Positions 1 through 8,483 of a DNA stretch of 50,097 nucleotides are shown in pieces. A program made the position numbers and the translations under genes. The notes beneath the pieces are model-generated. The model made no database searches and was not told the origin of the DNA. It was given only the letters and a program-made list of their open reading frames with translations. Within the stretch, counting starts at the first letter, position 1. Every line of letters starts with the position of its first letter. Source of the DNA: an uncultured Nitrosospira sp. (GTDB taxonomy: Bacteria; Nitrospirota; Nitrospiria; Nitrospirales; Nitrospiraceae); NCBI GenBank assembly GCA_900696515.1, contig CAADGK010000064.1:77055-127151 (forward strand), read 5' to 3'.

Positions 1-522
1 AGGGAGAAAAGCCTGAACATCGATCCCGCCGTGTTCAGCAGGCAAGACCTGCATATCCATGTCCCCGCCGGTGCCATTCCCAAGGATGGGCCATCCGCCG
101 GCATCACGATGGCCACGGCCATTGCCTCGGCCTTCTCCGGTATTCCCACAAGGCGGGACCTGGCCATGACGGGAGAGATCACCTTGCGCGGCCGCGTCCT
201 TCCGATCGGAGGATTGAAAGAAAAAATTCTGGCGGCGAAACGCGCTAAGCTGACGACCGTCATCCTCCCTCGTCGCAACAAAAAAGATCTCGAGGAAATT
301 CCCAAGCATCTTTTGAAGGGCATCCAGCTGGCGTTCGTCGATACCATGGACGATGTCATGAAGATCGCACTCCGTCGACGTGGAAAGACGCCGCCGACTT
401 CGAAGAAACAACCAGCCCCTCCGGCACCAGCCCGCATCCGGCCTCTCCGACCAGGCAAAGAACGGCGGTCCCAAGAGCTCCCAGCCTCGGTGATGACCGG
501 CCGGACCCCGGCCCGGTCATAG
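1..522 (+). CDS. lon: Lon protease, C-terminal part (cut by window start)
   Basis: This is the proteolytic domain of the ATP-dependent Lon protease, which degrades damaged and regulatory proteins in the cytoplasm. The reading frame is open from base 1, so only the last 173 residues are visible. The catalytic Ser lies in KDGPSAGIT (about residue 32 of the fragment) and the catalytic Lys in GGLKEK (about residue 75), 43 residues apart as in E. coli Lon. After the conserved fold, roughly the last 50 residues form a Pro/Lys/Arg-rich tail that is not part of the usual domain. thiL follows 9 bases downstream in the same direction. The family call is secure; the ATPase part lies outside the window. 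Confidence 0.95.
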   Translation, partial: REKSLNIDPAVFSRQDLHIHVPAGAIPKDGPSAGITMATAIASAFSGIPTRRDLAMTGEITLRGRVLPIGGLKEKILAAKRAKLTTVILPRRNKKDLEEIPKHLLKGIQLAFVDTMDDVMKIALRRRGKTPPTSKKQPAPPAPARIRPLRPGKERRSQELPASVMTGRTPARS

Positions 523-531
523 GATCGTCTT

Positions 532-1575
532 GTGGCCAATCGCAAGGCCAAGTCAACCATTCGGGAATTCCCGCTGATCCAACGGCTCGCGCGTCGGTTC
601 GCTCGCGAGGCACCTGGACTTGTCCAGGGCATCGGTGACGATGCCGCGGTCGTTGAACCTGCCTCACGGATCTGGTGGCATGTCACGACGGACCTGCTCG
701 CCGAGGGCATCCATTTCGACTTCAACTCTGCGTCCCCCCGGTCCGTTGGGTATCGGGCCGCTATGGCCAACCTCAGCGATCTTGCCGCCATGGGGGCAAC
801 CCCTCGCTATATGGTCGTCTCGGTGGCGATTCCGAAAACCCTGAAGTCATCGCACATCGTCGGCATCTACAGCGGCATGATGAAGGCATGCCGACGTGAT
901 CGCGTCGCACTCATCGGTGGTGATACCTCCGCCTCCAAGGCCGGGCTCTTTCTCAACATCACGCTCCTCGGCACCACTCCCACACGCAAGGCTCTCTTTC
1001 GTCACGGAGCTCAGGTCGGAGATCTGATCTATGTGACCGGTACCCTCGGAGACTCCCTTGCCGGTCTGCGCCTCTTGATGCCGACCCATAAGACGTACCG
1101 CTCAAGCAAGTCCAGGATCGTCCTCTCCCGCTCACATCAACGATTTCTGATCGACCGCCACTTCCACCCAACGGCGCGAGTAGCCGAAGGGCTGTGGCTC
1201 AATCGAGAACGGCTGGCCACGTCCGCCATCGATCTGTCCGATGGCCTGTCGGGCGATCTCCGGCACTTGTGTGAGTCCAGTCGGGTCGGCGCCGAAATAG
1301 AGCCAGAGAAGCTCCCGATCTCGGCAGCCTGCCGAGCCTACGGCAAAGCAGCCGGCAGCTCACCGGTGCAGCTCGCGCTCACCGGAGGCGAGGACTATGA
1401 ACTGCTCTTCACCGCCGCCCCGGGCTCCCGAGCTAAGATTGAACGCCAGGCCCACGCCCGCGGGTATCGCGTGACCTGCATCGGGACGATTCGCTCGAAG
1501 CGATTTGGAATACGGATGTCATCCGGCGGAAACAGCCGACGGCTGCCGATCACGAGCTACGAGCATTTTCACTGA
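532..1575 (+). CDS. thiL: Thiamine-monophosphate kinase
   Basis: ThiL phosphorylates thiamine monophosphate to thiamine pyrophosphate with ATP, the last step of cofactor synthesis. The 347-residue length is normal. Family motifs are visible: GDDAAVV near residues 35-41 (metal/ATP site), TTDLLAEGIHF near 52-62, and AMANLSDLAAMGA near 77-89. A C-terminal GGEDYELLF block is also typical of the AIR-synthase-like fold. The start is GTG at 532, preceded by a weak AGGA. The stop overlaps the ATG of the next gene (TGATG), so the two are probably translated together. It works in the same pathway as thiS-thiG-thiE at 14.9-16.6 kb on the other strand, which are separate from it. Confidence 0.95.
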   Translation: MANRKAKSTIREFPLIQRLARRFAREAPGLVQGIGDDAAVVEPASRIWWHVTTDLLAEGIHFDFNSASPRSVGYRAAMANLSDLAAMGATPRYMVVSVAIPKTLKSSHIVGIYSGMMKACRRDRVALIGGDTSASKAGLFLNITLLGTTPTRKALFRHGAQVGDLIYVTGTLGDSLAGLRLLMPTHKTYRSSKSRIVLSRSHQRFLIDRHFHPTARVAEGLWLNRERLATSAIDLSDGLSGDLRHLCESSRVGAEIEPEKLPISAACRAYGKAAGSSPVQLALTGGEDYELLFTAAPGSRAKIERQAHARGYRVTCIGTIRSKRFGIRMSSGGNSRRLPITSYEHFH

Positions 1576-2087
1576 TGTCCGAATTCAGCACCCAGCCGGT
1601 GAAAGGCGGACGATCATTCCGTGCACTTTTACGCCAGGTTCTTCATCTGCAAGAATCTCCTCGCCGCACCGCCTTGGCCTTCGCCCTGGGCGTCTTTATT
1701 GCCTTCTCGCCGGCGTATGGCCTGCATACCGCCATGGTCGCGCTCTGCACCTGGCTGTTCAGACTCAACTTTCTCGCGTTGTTCGCCGGAGCATTGATCA
1801 ACAATCCCTGGACGATCATTCCGATCCTGGGCGCAACCTATTGGACCGGAGCCTTCCTGCTAGGACGTGCCGATGCACCGACCTTCGACTGGCACGATCT
1901 GAGCTTCAGCGGCATCTATGACCAAGTCCTCCCGTATGCCGGCCCGTTTGTGCTGGGAGGTTTCATCCTCAGTGTACTCGGCACCGTGATTTCATACCCT
2001 GCCGCGTATTTCTTTATTACGAAATACCGGCCTGGGTCGGCATCCGATTTGGCCAAACCATTGCCGCCCTCGGATCGGGTGGGCTAA
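1575..2087 (+). CDS. DUF2062 family membrane protein
   Basis: This 170-residue protein belongs to the DUF2062 family of small integral inner-membrane proteins of unknown function. After a basic N-terminal stretch, two adjacent hydrophobic segments (about residues 35-75) carry the family pattern, including a Phe-Ser-Pro-rich turn and the NNPWT motif near residue 76. A third hydrophobic segment precedes a short polar tail. The ATG overlaps the thiL stop, which suggests translational coupling. Some DUF2062 domains are fused to glycosyltransferases, but nothing like that is attached here. The family call is firm; the function is unknown. Confidence 0.85.
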   Translation: MSEFSTQPVKGGRSFRALLRQVLHLQESPRRTALAFALGVFIAFSPAYGLHTAMVALCTWLFRLNFLALFAGALINNPWTIIPILGATYWTGAFLLGRADAPTFDWHDLSFSGIYDQVLPYAGPFVLGGFILSVLGTVISYPAAYFFITKYRPGSASDLAKPLPPSDRVG

Positions 2088-2101
2088 GATATTCGCCGAC
2101 T

Positions 2102-3523
2102 ATGGAACCCGTAGACCACCGTCCTGATGCCCCCTACGATGGCTCTGCACTCATCGCCGATCCGATTCATAAGTACGTGACCTTCACTGTTCCATTTGCA
2201 AACCCCGACCCACACGAACATACCGAGAAGGACCTGATCGATTCTCCCTGGATCCAGCGGTTACGGTACATCTATCAATTGCAAAGTGCCCGTTGGGTCT
2301 ATCCCTCCGCCGAACACACCCGATTCGTCCACTCCTTGGGAACCATGCATGTGGCGGGACGATTCGCCCGACACTTGTATCCCTTTCTGAAAAACACCGT
2401 CAAAGACGTGCCGTCGGCCAATTACGTTGAGGAGCTGTTGCGTATTACGGCCTTGGTGCACGACATCGGACACGGCCCGTTCTGCCATTTCTTCGACGAC
2501 AATTTCCTCCATGGATTCAGCCTGACCCATGAACGATTGGGGCAAATTATCATCCGAGACCACCTTGCGCCCCTGATCAAAAAGATCCGCCGAAGTCCTT
2601 CCGGCCCCTTCGCCAAAGGTGAAGAGTTGAACCCGGATCAGATCGCCCATCTGATCCTCAAGGAAAAAGGCAAGGACAACTCCCGGCTCCCTCCCTGGCT
2701 GAACATGCTCCAGCCCGTTATTTCCGGAAGTTACACCGGGGACAATCTGGACTACGTCTTGCGGGATTCCTACATGTGCGGCGTTGCCGTAGGACCGGTC
2801 GATCTCACGCGGTTGATTCATTACACGATCGTGACGGAAAAGGGATTCACCATTCATAAGACCGGGCTCCCCGCGCTCCAGATGTTTCTCAATACCCGCA
2901 TGTATCTCTATTCAAATGTGTATTTCCATCGCACGACCAGAGCCATCGACATCCACCTTCGCGATATTTTCGGAGACACGATGAAGCTGATCTGTCCCCG
3001 CGATCCGCGGAAGCATATGGACGGCTATTGCAGACTGACCGATTGGTCGCTCCTGGAAGAGGTTCGGGGATGGACGCAGAGCCGCAACAAATCCCGCCGA
3101 CAGTTGGGGCAGGAATGGACGAGAATCCTGAACCGTGACGTCAAATGGAAGATGGCCTACAGTACGACCTTGAAAGAAAAGGGGCAGGAGCGCGGCATGG
3201 CCTTCCCCGGCCATCGACATTTTGAGCAGCAAATAATCAAGGAACTGCCGACTCGCCTGAAACGATGTCCTTTCCGGGTGGACATGGCCCTGTTGGACCC
3301 ACGACCGGACCCCAAGGATTCACGGGGAAACCCTTTGTATGTCTATGATCCCGGCACAGGCCAGGTGTCGACCGAGCTGTTGGAAGAATGCCTGGATCTG
3401 CTCCCCACGCGACTCGTCCAGTTTCGGATCTACGCGCCGGACCATACGCACGACGCCGCCCTCTCGCAAGCCGCCGCAACCGTGCTGAATAAAACACCGA
3501 CAAGTCTGGAATCACACGACTGA
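2102..3523 (+). CDS. HD-domain phosphohydrolase (SAMHD1/dGTPase-like)
   Basis: A 473-residue HD-superfamily hydrolase that resembles the dNTP triphosphohydrolase/SAMHD1 branch. The metal-binding set is visible: His in RFVHSLG (about H77), the HD pair in ALVHDIGHGPF (about H120-D121), and a later Asp in GDNLDYVLRD (about D217). YIYQLQSARWVYPSAEHTR before the first His is typical of this branch. The likely activity is removal of triphosphate or phosphate from nucleotides; the exact substrate cannot be read from the sequence. The gene starts 14 bases after the DUF2062 gene and may be the last gene of a lon-thiL-DUF2062 transcription unit. Confidence 0.85.
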   Translation: MEPVDHRPDAPYDGSALIADPIHKYVTFTVPFANPDPHEHTEKDLIDSPWIQRLRYIYQLQSARWVYPSAEHTRFVHSLGTMHVAGRFARHLYPFLKNTVKDVPSANYVEELLRITALVHDIGHGPFCHFFDDNFLHGFSLTHERLGQIIIRDHLAPLIKKIRRSPSGPFAKGEELNPDQIAHLILKEKGKDNSRLPPWLNMLQPVISGSYTGDNLDYVLRDSYMCGVAVGPVDLTRLIHYTIVTEKGFTIHKTGLPALQMFLNTRMYLYSNVYFHRTTRAIDIHLRDIFGDTMKLICPRDPRKHMDGYCRLTDWSLLEEVRGWTQSRNKSRRQLGQEWTRILNRDVKWKMAYSTTLKEKGQERGMAFPGHRHFEQQIIKELPTRLKRCPFRVDMALLDPRPDPKDSRGNPLYVYDPGTGQVSTELLEECLDLLPTRLVQFRIYAPDHTHDAALSQAAATVLNKTPTSLESHD

Positions 3524-3822
3524 ACGATTCCTCGGACGCGAGTGAGTTGGGCGAAACTGGAGGCAAAGGGGGAAAACTCTTCCCCTCACGGAGCTATGGC
3601 GAGGAACCTGTCCCACGTTGGCTTCGTAATTGGCAAACGAGAGACGACGGGCTTCAAAGCCGCACTCTGAGACCTCGTTGTCTGGATCTCGCACCTCGTA
3701 AACGAACGACGCTTCACCGTTCGACAGGCTCATGGTCTTGAGCGAAATCGAAGGACGAGACACGCTTCACGCTCTTGAAAGCGATGAGGGGGGAGACCGG
3801 AGAACTTTCTAACAACCTGCGA
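3524..3822. other. Gene-poor intergenic stretch with a REP-like motif
   Basis: I see no convincing gene in these roughly 300 bases between two convergent genes. Short open frames on both strands have no family resemblance and no ribosome binding site. At about 3718-3750 the sequence reads GTTCGACAGGCTCATGG and then TGAGCGAAATCGAAGG. This matches in style the dispersed TTCGACAGGCTCA/TGAGC palindromic repeats seen in many bacterial genomes. One copy is not enough to prove a repeat family. Confidence 0.4.
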
Positions 3823-4590
3823 CTACGCTGACATCTTGAGCGGGAGATTCTTCATCAATTGGGATTTCTTGCGTGTCATGAAGTCCCGTTGAGGCTCCAA
3901 TGGAAAATGCGAGCCACGCTTCGACCGTGGGAACCGACGTTCGAATTGTTCGATGATTTCAAGCGCCTCTGCTTCCTCTCCCGCCTGAAGCAAAAGTTGT
4001 ACGAGCCGGAGATACGCCGGGACGAGCAGCATCAGGTGCCGCACGTCTTTCGCTTCATTGACCACATAGCGATAGCCCTCAATCGAGACTTCCTTGTTGA
4101 CTCGTTCGGACACCATGGCTTCGATCATACAGACCGCCACCCGATCGGTTTCCGAGCTGATACAACGCTCCCATTGCCCATTCACTAAGGCGCGCACTTC
4201 TTCAGCCGAAAGCTGAATCCCTCCCCGCCCGACGCTCTTCCGAAGATTCTCCAACACGCCTCTGGCTTCCAACCAGGCGCCGTACAAACCGAGCAGGGCT
4301 CCGTGGCATGGAATCGGACGGGCACAGTTCCCGGTGAGGGGTGAAAAATGTTTCTTCGCAACATGAGACGGCAGAAACACACGACCATGCGCAGCCTCAC
4401 AGACTTCACAGATTTGATCGTCATCCGGCGCGACATAAATATACATTCGAGTTCCGGAACGGTCGAAGATATCCACGGCCAGGATACGCCCGGACAGGAT
4501 TTGCAGTTGATAGTACTGCCAGAGAACAAGCAGGCCAAGAATGGCCACCGCATACATCGTCACGTCAGAAAACTCAAACCCGTCGAACAT
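3823..4590 (-). CDS. Membrane-anchored protein with a Cys/His cluster, unknown function
   Basis: I do not recognise a named family. The start is set at the ATG at 4590 because GGGAG sits 7 bases upstream; the longer open frame has no ribosome site. The 255-residue product has one hydrophobic segment (about residues 12-25), then a soluble part. Cys61 and Cys64 (CEVC) and Cys89, Cys95 and His96 form a likely metal-binding cluster. The short CEVC-to-CH region loosely resembles the Cys motif of phage head-morphogenesis proteins, but there are no phage genes nearby. The C-terminal half is helical, with a TPR-like stretch (about residues 195-235). The gene converges on the HD-hydrolase gene. Confidence 0.6.
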   Translation of the reverse strand: MFDGFEFSDVTMYAVAILGLLVLWQYYQLQILSGRILAVDIFDRSGTRMYIYVAPDDDQICEVCEAAHGRVFLPSHVAKKHFSPLTGNCARPIPCHGALLGLYGAWLEARGVLENLRKSVGRGGIQLSAEEVRALVNGQWERCISSETDRVAVCMIEAMVSERVNKEVSIEGYRYVVNEAKDVRHLMLLVPAYLRLVQLLLQAGEEAEALEIIEQFERRFPRSKRGSHFPLEPQRDFMTRKKSQLMKNLPLKMSA

Positions 4591-4824
4591 CAGTACGCTC
4601 CCGCTCTGTTGCTTGAGATCGGCACCAACCAAGACTATCCGATGTGGGATCCCCACAAAACCTCTTCCTTCCTCTACACATACAAGACTGTATCGGTTAC
4701 TTCGCCGATACACTTAATCCCCCTCCATTTCTCCCGGCAGTCTCTGTGATCCTGAGTGACGCTGGCATGGAACATGCGAATCACTCAGTTAACGCAGATT
4801 TACAGGATCCAAAAAGCAGGGGGA

Positions 4825-5187
4825 ATGATGATTTCCGGGATACGAATAATGGCTGCTTGGGGGCTTTCACTGTTGTGCGTCGTTCCGGCCTATGCGCAAA
4901 GCCAGCAAGAATCCACCAGGAGCTTTAATGGCATGCCATCCGACATGCTCGTCAAAGTCCAATCGCTGGCGAAAATCCTCCAACAGGGACTTTCCGAGGG
5001 AAACCTTACTGAGGATGAGATCTCACGAAGTTTAATGTCCGGACAACTGAGCGAGAGACTCAAACAGTTGCACCCGGAAGCGGATCAGCTGCTTCATGAC
5101 ATCAGCGAAGCGTCGAGGCAAGGGAAAGGACCGGGTGAAGCAAGCCTCCTTCCGCTGCTCGAAGGATTGGGTATCCCTCCGGAATAA
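4825..5187 (+). CDS. Small exported protein, unknown function
   Basis: A 120-residue protein starting at ATG 4825 (or the next codon, 4828), directly behind the purine-rich AGGGGGA. The longer open frame from 4756 is rejected because it would bury the signal peptide. Residues 1-24 form a signal peptide ending in PAYAQ, a good signal-peptidase I site. The mature part is polar and helical, with many Gln, Glu and Leu residues and no cysteines. No catalytic motif is visible. It diverges from the membrane-anchored gene at 4590 across a gap of about 230 bases. It is likely periplasmic; the function is unknown. Confidence 0.6.
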   Translation: MMISGIRIMAAWGLSLLCVVPAYAQSQQESTRSFNGMPSDMLVKVQSLAKILQQGLSEGNLTEDEISRSLMSGQLSERLKQLHPEADQLLHDISEASRQGKGPGEASLLPLLEGLGIPPE

Positions 5188-5804
5188 GAACCGCGCATGA
5201 GACTAACCTTGGAGACCCGCTCTCTGTCGTACCAGTACCCCATCACCAGCGGCCCCGAACCGCGTCATCAGAACCGAACACATCGTGATGGATAGTCCTT
5301 CTTCCATGAGCCATGCAAACAGTTGGCTCTCATCATCCGGAGGAACGGAGCACCGTGCACTTGGACGGCCAAGGCGGTATCAAGGCCACTGTAACAGACC
5401 GCACTGACCGGTGGTCGATCTGGAACTGAAAACGCCGGCGCTTCACATGCGGCAAAACTGTCGATCCCGGTGAGCGAGTTCGCTGAGCAAATCCCACCCA
5501 CTAGCCGCGCGCTCCCAACAAGCCATTACAATTCAATCGGCTCCTCTTGATGGTCAAGGGGAACCACCCGATTATTGTGTACTGAGTCATATGACCTGAA
5601 GATTATTATCAGCCTGCTGGAACGACGATTACTGTCCACACATCAACAGTACTTGTCCCTGGAAAGATGTCGATCCACGTAAACTTTCGTAAGTATGTTG
5701 AGCAATTCAAGGGTTTTTGAGACACTACCCTCAGTTCCTCATCGACTCAACGACACTTCAAGACACCGGTGCCTTCTTGTCACCTAACCCGTGAGGTGAG
5801 TTCC
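5188..5804. other. Long intergenic stretch without a recognisable gene
   Basis: About 600 bases between two small exported-protein genes. A 77-codon open frame on the minus strand (5268-5501) has a hydrophilic, Cys-containing product with no family resemblance and no ribosome site, so I do not call it a gene. I found no tRNA, no hairpin followed by a T-run and no strong promoter. Base use becomes more AT-rich after about 5520, which suits a promoter region for the gene at 5805. Confidence 0.4.
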
Positions 5805-6518
5805 ATGACACACCCTACCAACACCATCTCAAGCGCCTGTCAGCGAATCACCGTTTGCGTGCTCGCAGGAATGCTCTGCATGGAGGTTGGCTGCGTCAGT
5901 CGGAGTGCCTATGAACGGATCAAGGCCCAGGCCCAAGAAGACACGCAAACACTTGGGGTGGTTCGAAACGAGGTGAAGGAACTGGATCAACAAATCGCCG
6001 GGCTGCAAGCCGCCAATCGGCAAGACGATGCGACGACGGCTGAGCTACGTATGGCGCTACAACATGAGGAAGAGCAGTTGCCGATCATGAGAGAGCGGGC
6101 GGAGGCGAGCCTTATCTCGCTCAAAGGACAGGTCACCGCATTGATGAACCAAAGTTGGAACCTCGCTCGCAAGATTTCAGACCTTCGCCATGAAAGTGCC
6201 TTCTTGCAGAGTACCGCCGCACAGTATAAGCAGGAGATGGAAGAAGCCCCGGCTGCTGAGCCGGTAACGGTAGATGAAGTAGAGTCAGGTACCACTCAGA
6301 CCATTGCCGCTGAACCACCAGCACCAGCAGAACCTTCGGCTCAGGAACCCATCGTGGCTCAGCAACCAGCGCCAGTGGCGCCTACGCCGAATCTGTCACC
6401 CCCAGTACCATCAACTCCATCATCGCCCACGAACACAAACCCTGCGGAGACAGATAACTCCTGGATCAGCATCATCCTCAGCTGGCTCACCACATTCTGG
6501 AATTGGCTCCTCAGCTAG
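5805..6518 (+). CDS. Putative envelope protein with coiled coil and Pro/Ala-rich linker
   Basis: The chosen start is ATG 5805, behind GTGAGGTGAG; the frame opens upstream at 5769. The 237-residue product begins with a signal-like hydrophobic segment ending in MEVGC. The Cys near residue 26 could be lipidated, although the lipobox is poor. Residues 35-125 form a coiled coil rich in Glu, Gln and Ala. This is followed by a Pro/Ala/Thr/Ser-rich linker of about 80 residues. The protein ends with a very hydrophobic, Trp-rich segment (WISIILSWLTTFWNWLLS) that could insert in a membrane. The layout suggests a protein spanning part of the envelope, but no function can be given. Confidence 0.55.
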   Translation: MTHPTNTISSACQRITVCVLAGMLCMEVGCVSRSAYERIKAQAQEDTQTLGVVRNEVKELDQQIAGLQAANRQDDATTAELRMALQHEEEQLPIMRERAEASLISLKGQVTALMNQSWNLARKISDLRHESAFLQSTAAQYKQEMEEAPAAEPVTVDEVESGTTQTIAAEPPAPAEPSAQEPIVAQQPAPVAPTPNLSPPVPSTPSSPTNTNPAETDNSWISIILSWLTTFWNWLLS

Positions 6519-6708
6519 ACTTGGCTGCCCTTCTCGTCATTGATGCGCCCTTCCGTACCTTGGTCCTGCCACAAGAGCCTTGCTCCGTTCTTACCTTCCC
6601 CCGATTTGACGGACACCAGGTTACACGACTGCGGCCCTCACGTCGGAGTGTGGAAGATTAATTGTGTAACTGGTCATCATGCCTTTTTGAGAGAGGCGGG
6701 ATGGTTTG

Positions 6709-7130
6709 ATGACCAAACACGGCACAAGAACGGAGGCGGTACTAAATGACAGATTCCCAGGAGGTATCTTGCCGGAAGAAATTCTGGGGGAGCATGAATG
6801 ACTCAAAGACTTCACGAAACGGCTGGTGGAAACAAGCCCTGGCCTCTGAAATAACAACCCATCTTGGGTATACGCCTCATGCCCACTCACCTTCGAAATC
6901 AGACCCTGCTCGGAATGGCAGCAGTCCGAAGCCGGTGCAGACCAAGCAAGGCTCGATTAACCTGGCGGCACCACACGATCAGGCGGGCACATCTTGGTGA
7001 AGAAACGGCAGCAGCGCCTGGAAGGGAGTAATGATAACGTGCTCGCCCCCTATGCCCATGGATTCATCACGCGAGACATGCACGGTCACCTCGAAGGGTA
7101 GAACCCCGCACAGTCCCTCACGATTTCTTC
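6709..7130 (+). pseudogene. Decayed IS256-family transposase remnant (N-terminal part)
   Basis: Read across frames, this stretch gives the N-terminal half of an IS256/mutator-type transposase. ATG 6709 leads to LPEEILGEHE, then an in-frame TGA where the family has Gly, then LKDFTKRLVE. A frameshift at about 6830 brings LASEITTHLGYTPHAH, then RNGSSPKPVQTKQGSI and the remains of a PRDR-like block. A small deletion near 6990 is followed by LVKKRQQRLEG and VLAPYAHGFITRDMHGHLEG, with TAG at 7099-7101. Traces continue to about 7130 (GTAGAA, AGTCCCTCA). The catalytic domain is absent. No terminal inverted repeats or target duplication are visible, so the copy is old and immobile. The open frame at 6746-7000 is only one slice of it. 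Confidence 0.75.
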
Positions 7131-7381
7131 CCTTCTTCTACCGACGCATTCACTCCACTCAACTCCGCTTCTTTCCGGTCTTCCCTTTCGATCTCCTTCT
7201 GTGACTTAAGATCGCGCTCGTCTTGATGGTCACCAATGAGTGCCCCGGTGATCAGCATTTGGATGCCAAGAAGGAGGAAGAATAATGCGCCCTTGTACTG
7301 GCCGCTCGGCTCGGCCAGTGAAAACTTATGCGCAGAGATCAGAAGGGAGAGCGCTGAGCACAGGAATAAGAACGTTCGCAT
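7118..7381 (-). CDS. Small membrane protein, unknown function
   Basis: An 87-residue protein with two hydrophobic segments (about residues 2-17 and 32-49) and a strongly charged C-terminal tail rich in Glu, Lys, Arg and Asp. The first segment could be a cleaved signal peptide or a membrane anchor. I recognise no family. There is no clear ribosome site before ATG 7381. Its 3' end meets the end of the transposase remnant on the other strand. It is transcribed in the same direction as the proteasome operon, 106 bases beyond that operon's last gene, and could be read through from it. Confidence 0.55.
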   Translation of the reverse strand: MRTFLFLCSALSLLISAHKFSLAEPSGQYKGALFFLLLGIQMLITGALIGDHQDERDLKSQKEIEREDRKEAELSGVNASVEEGKKS

Positions 7382-7487
7382 GTCGGATGACGCATTATGA
7401 ATAAGGATGTTCCAGAGGGTATGCCGCCAGTAAGACTCAGGTCAACTGGAAATCACGCGGAACGAATGGCTTGAAACGCAGCGGCGG

Positions 7488-8483
7488 TTACGGAGTTGGC
7501 GAGCCCATCCCGGAAGTCGGTTCGGTGAGCGAGACTGGTGCTGGAGTTGCGGACTGTGCGCCACCTTTGAACGGAAGATCAAGCAATGCATAGGGGTTCA
7601 CCCGTGCGCCGTTGAGTTTGACACCCCAATGAAGATGCGGACCGGTCGCCCGACCGGTCGCACCGACTTTCCCGACGATCTGTCCCGCTTTCACAATATC
7701 TCCATCCTTGACCAACACTTCGGACAGGTGGAAATACATCGAGTAGAATCCCAAACCGTGGTCGAGGAAGATGCCCTTCCCGGAGAAAAAATGATCGACG
7801 GTGAGCCGCACCACCCCGTCATTGGTCGCCGCAACGGGCGTGCCGAGCGGCGCACTGATATCTTCGCCGTTATGCGGATTCCGCGGTTGACCATTCATGA
7901 TTCGGACACTACCGAAGATCCCTGATCGTCTGCCGCTTACCGGTTCCACGAAACCAGGCTGCCATAATCTGGTCTGCGAATCGACGGCCAGCCCTGTTTT
8001 GATCTGCTCCTGTTCCGCCTTCCACCTGGTGACAGCCTTCTCGTCTAAATCAACTTTGTCTTTCGGCAGCGTCAAATGCTCGATATGGAACTTTTCTTTG
8101 ACCACCGATACGCTGTAACTGAGGGTGCGACTCTGCTCCCCCTGCTTCAGTTCGACAGTCAGATCATGCGTTCCCGGCTCATCTTGTAGATCAATCCCCA
8201 GCAACCCCACAAACCCTTTCGGCTCGTCGAGTCGAGGATCCGGAAAGAATCGGATGGAGCGACCGAGAAACGTTCCCTGGACTGTAGCCGCTTCATCTTC
8301 AGACGGTACTTTTACCACAAGCACCTGGCCCTGTTTGCCGCTAAAACGACCTTCGACACCCTGAGCCGCCTGTAGCGACCCGGGGAGGAGAACAAGGACA
8401 AGAGGCGTGAGCAGCACAACGACAAACGCAAGTTGTACCAGCCCGATAGGCCGCGGATGAGAGAGACTGAACCATGGCTTCAT
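7488..8483 (-). CDS. Exported M23 (LytM-type) metallopeptidase coupled to pafA
   Basis: A 331-residue periplasmic peptidase of family M23, expected to cut peptide crosslinks in murein. It has a signal peptide or anchor (about residues 15-40, ending near LQAAQ) and a beta-rich middle part. The M23 domain (about residues 185-300) holds zinc and catalytic motifs: NPHNGED (His and Asp ligands), then GFYSMYFHLS and the HLHWG motif. Unlike the EnvC-like protein at 18.7 kb, the active site looks intact. The ATG overlaps the pafA stop (ATGA), so it is the sixth and last gene of the proteasome operon and is probably translated by coupling. M23 peptidases are not a usual partner of pupylation genes. 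Confidence 0.88.
   Translation of the reverse strand: MKPWFSLSHPRPIGLVQLAFVVVLLTPLVLVLLPGSLQAAQGVEGRFSGKQGQVLVVKVPSEDEAATVQGTFLGRSIRFFPDPRLDEPKGFVGLLGIDLQDEPGTHDLTVELKQGEQSRTLSYSVSVVKEKFHIEHLTLPKDKVDLDEKAVTRWKAEQEQIKTGLAVDSQTRLWQPGFVEPVSGRRSGIFGSVRIMNGQPRNPHNGEDISAPLGTPVAATNDGVVRLTVDHFFSGKGIFLDHGLGFYSMYFHLSEVLVKDGDIVKAGQIVGKVGATGRATGPHLHWGVKLNGARVNPYALLDLPFKGGAQSATPAPVSLTEPTSGMGSPTP

Noticed and set aside
3512-3763. Minus-strand frame after the HD hydrolase
   Set aside because: It overlaps the end of the HD hydrolase gene, has no ribosome site and covers a REP-like motif.
5268-5501. 77-codon minus-strand frame in the gap after 5187
   Set aside because: No ribosome site, no similarity I recognise and no coding pattern distinct from random frames in this GC range.
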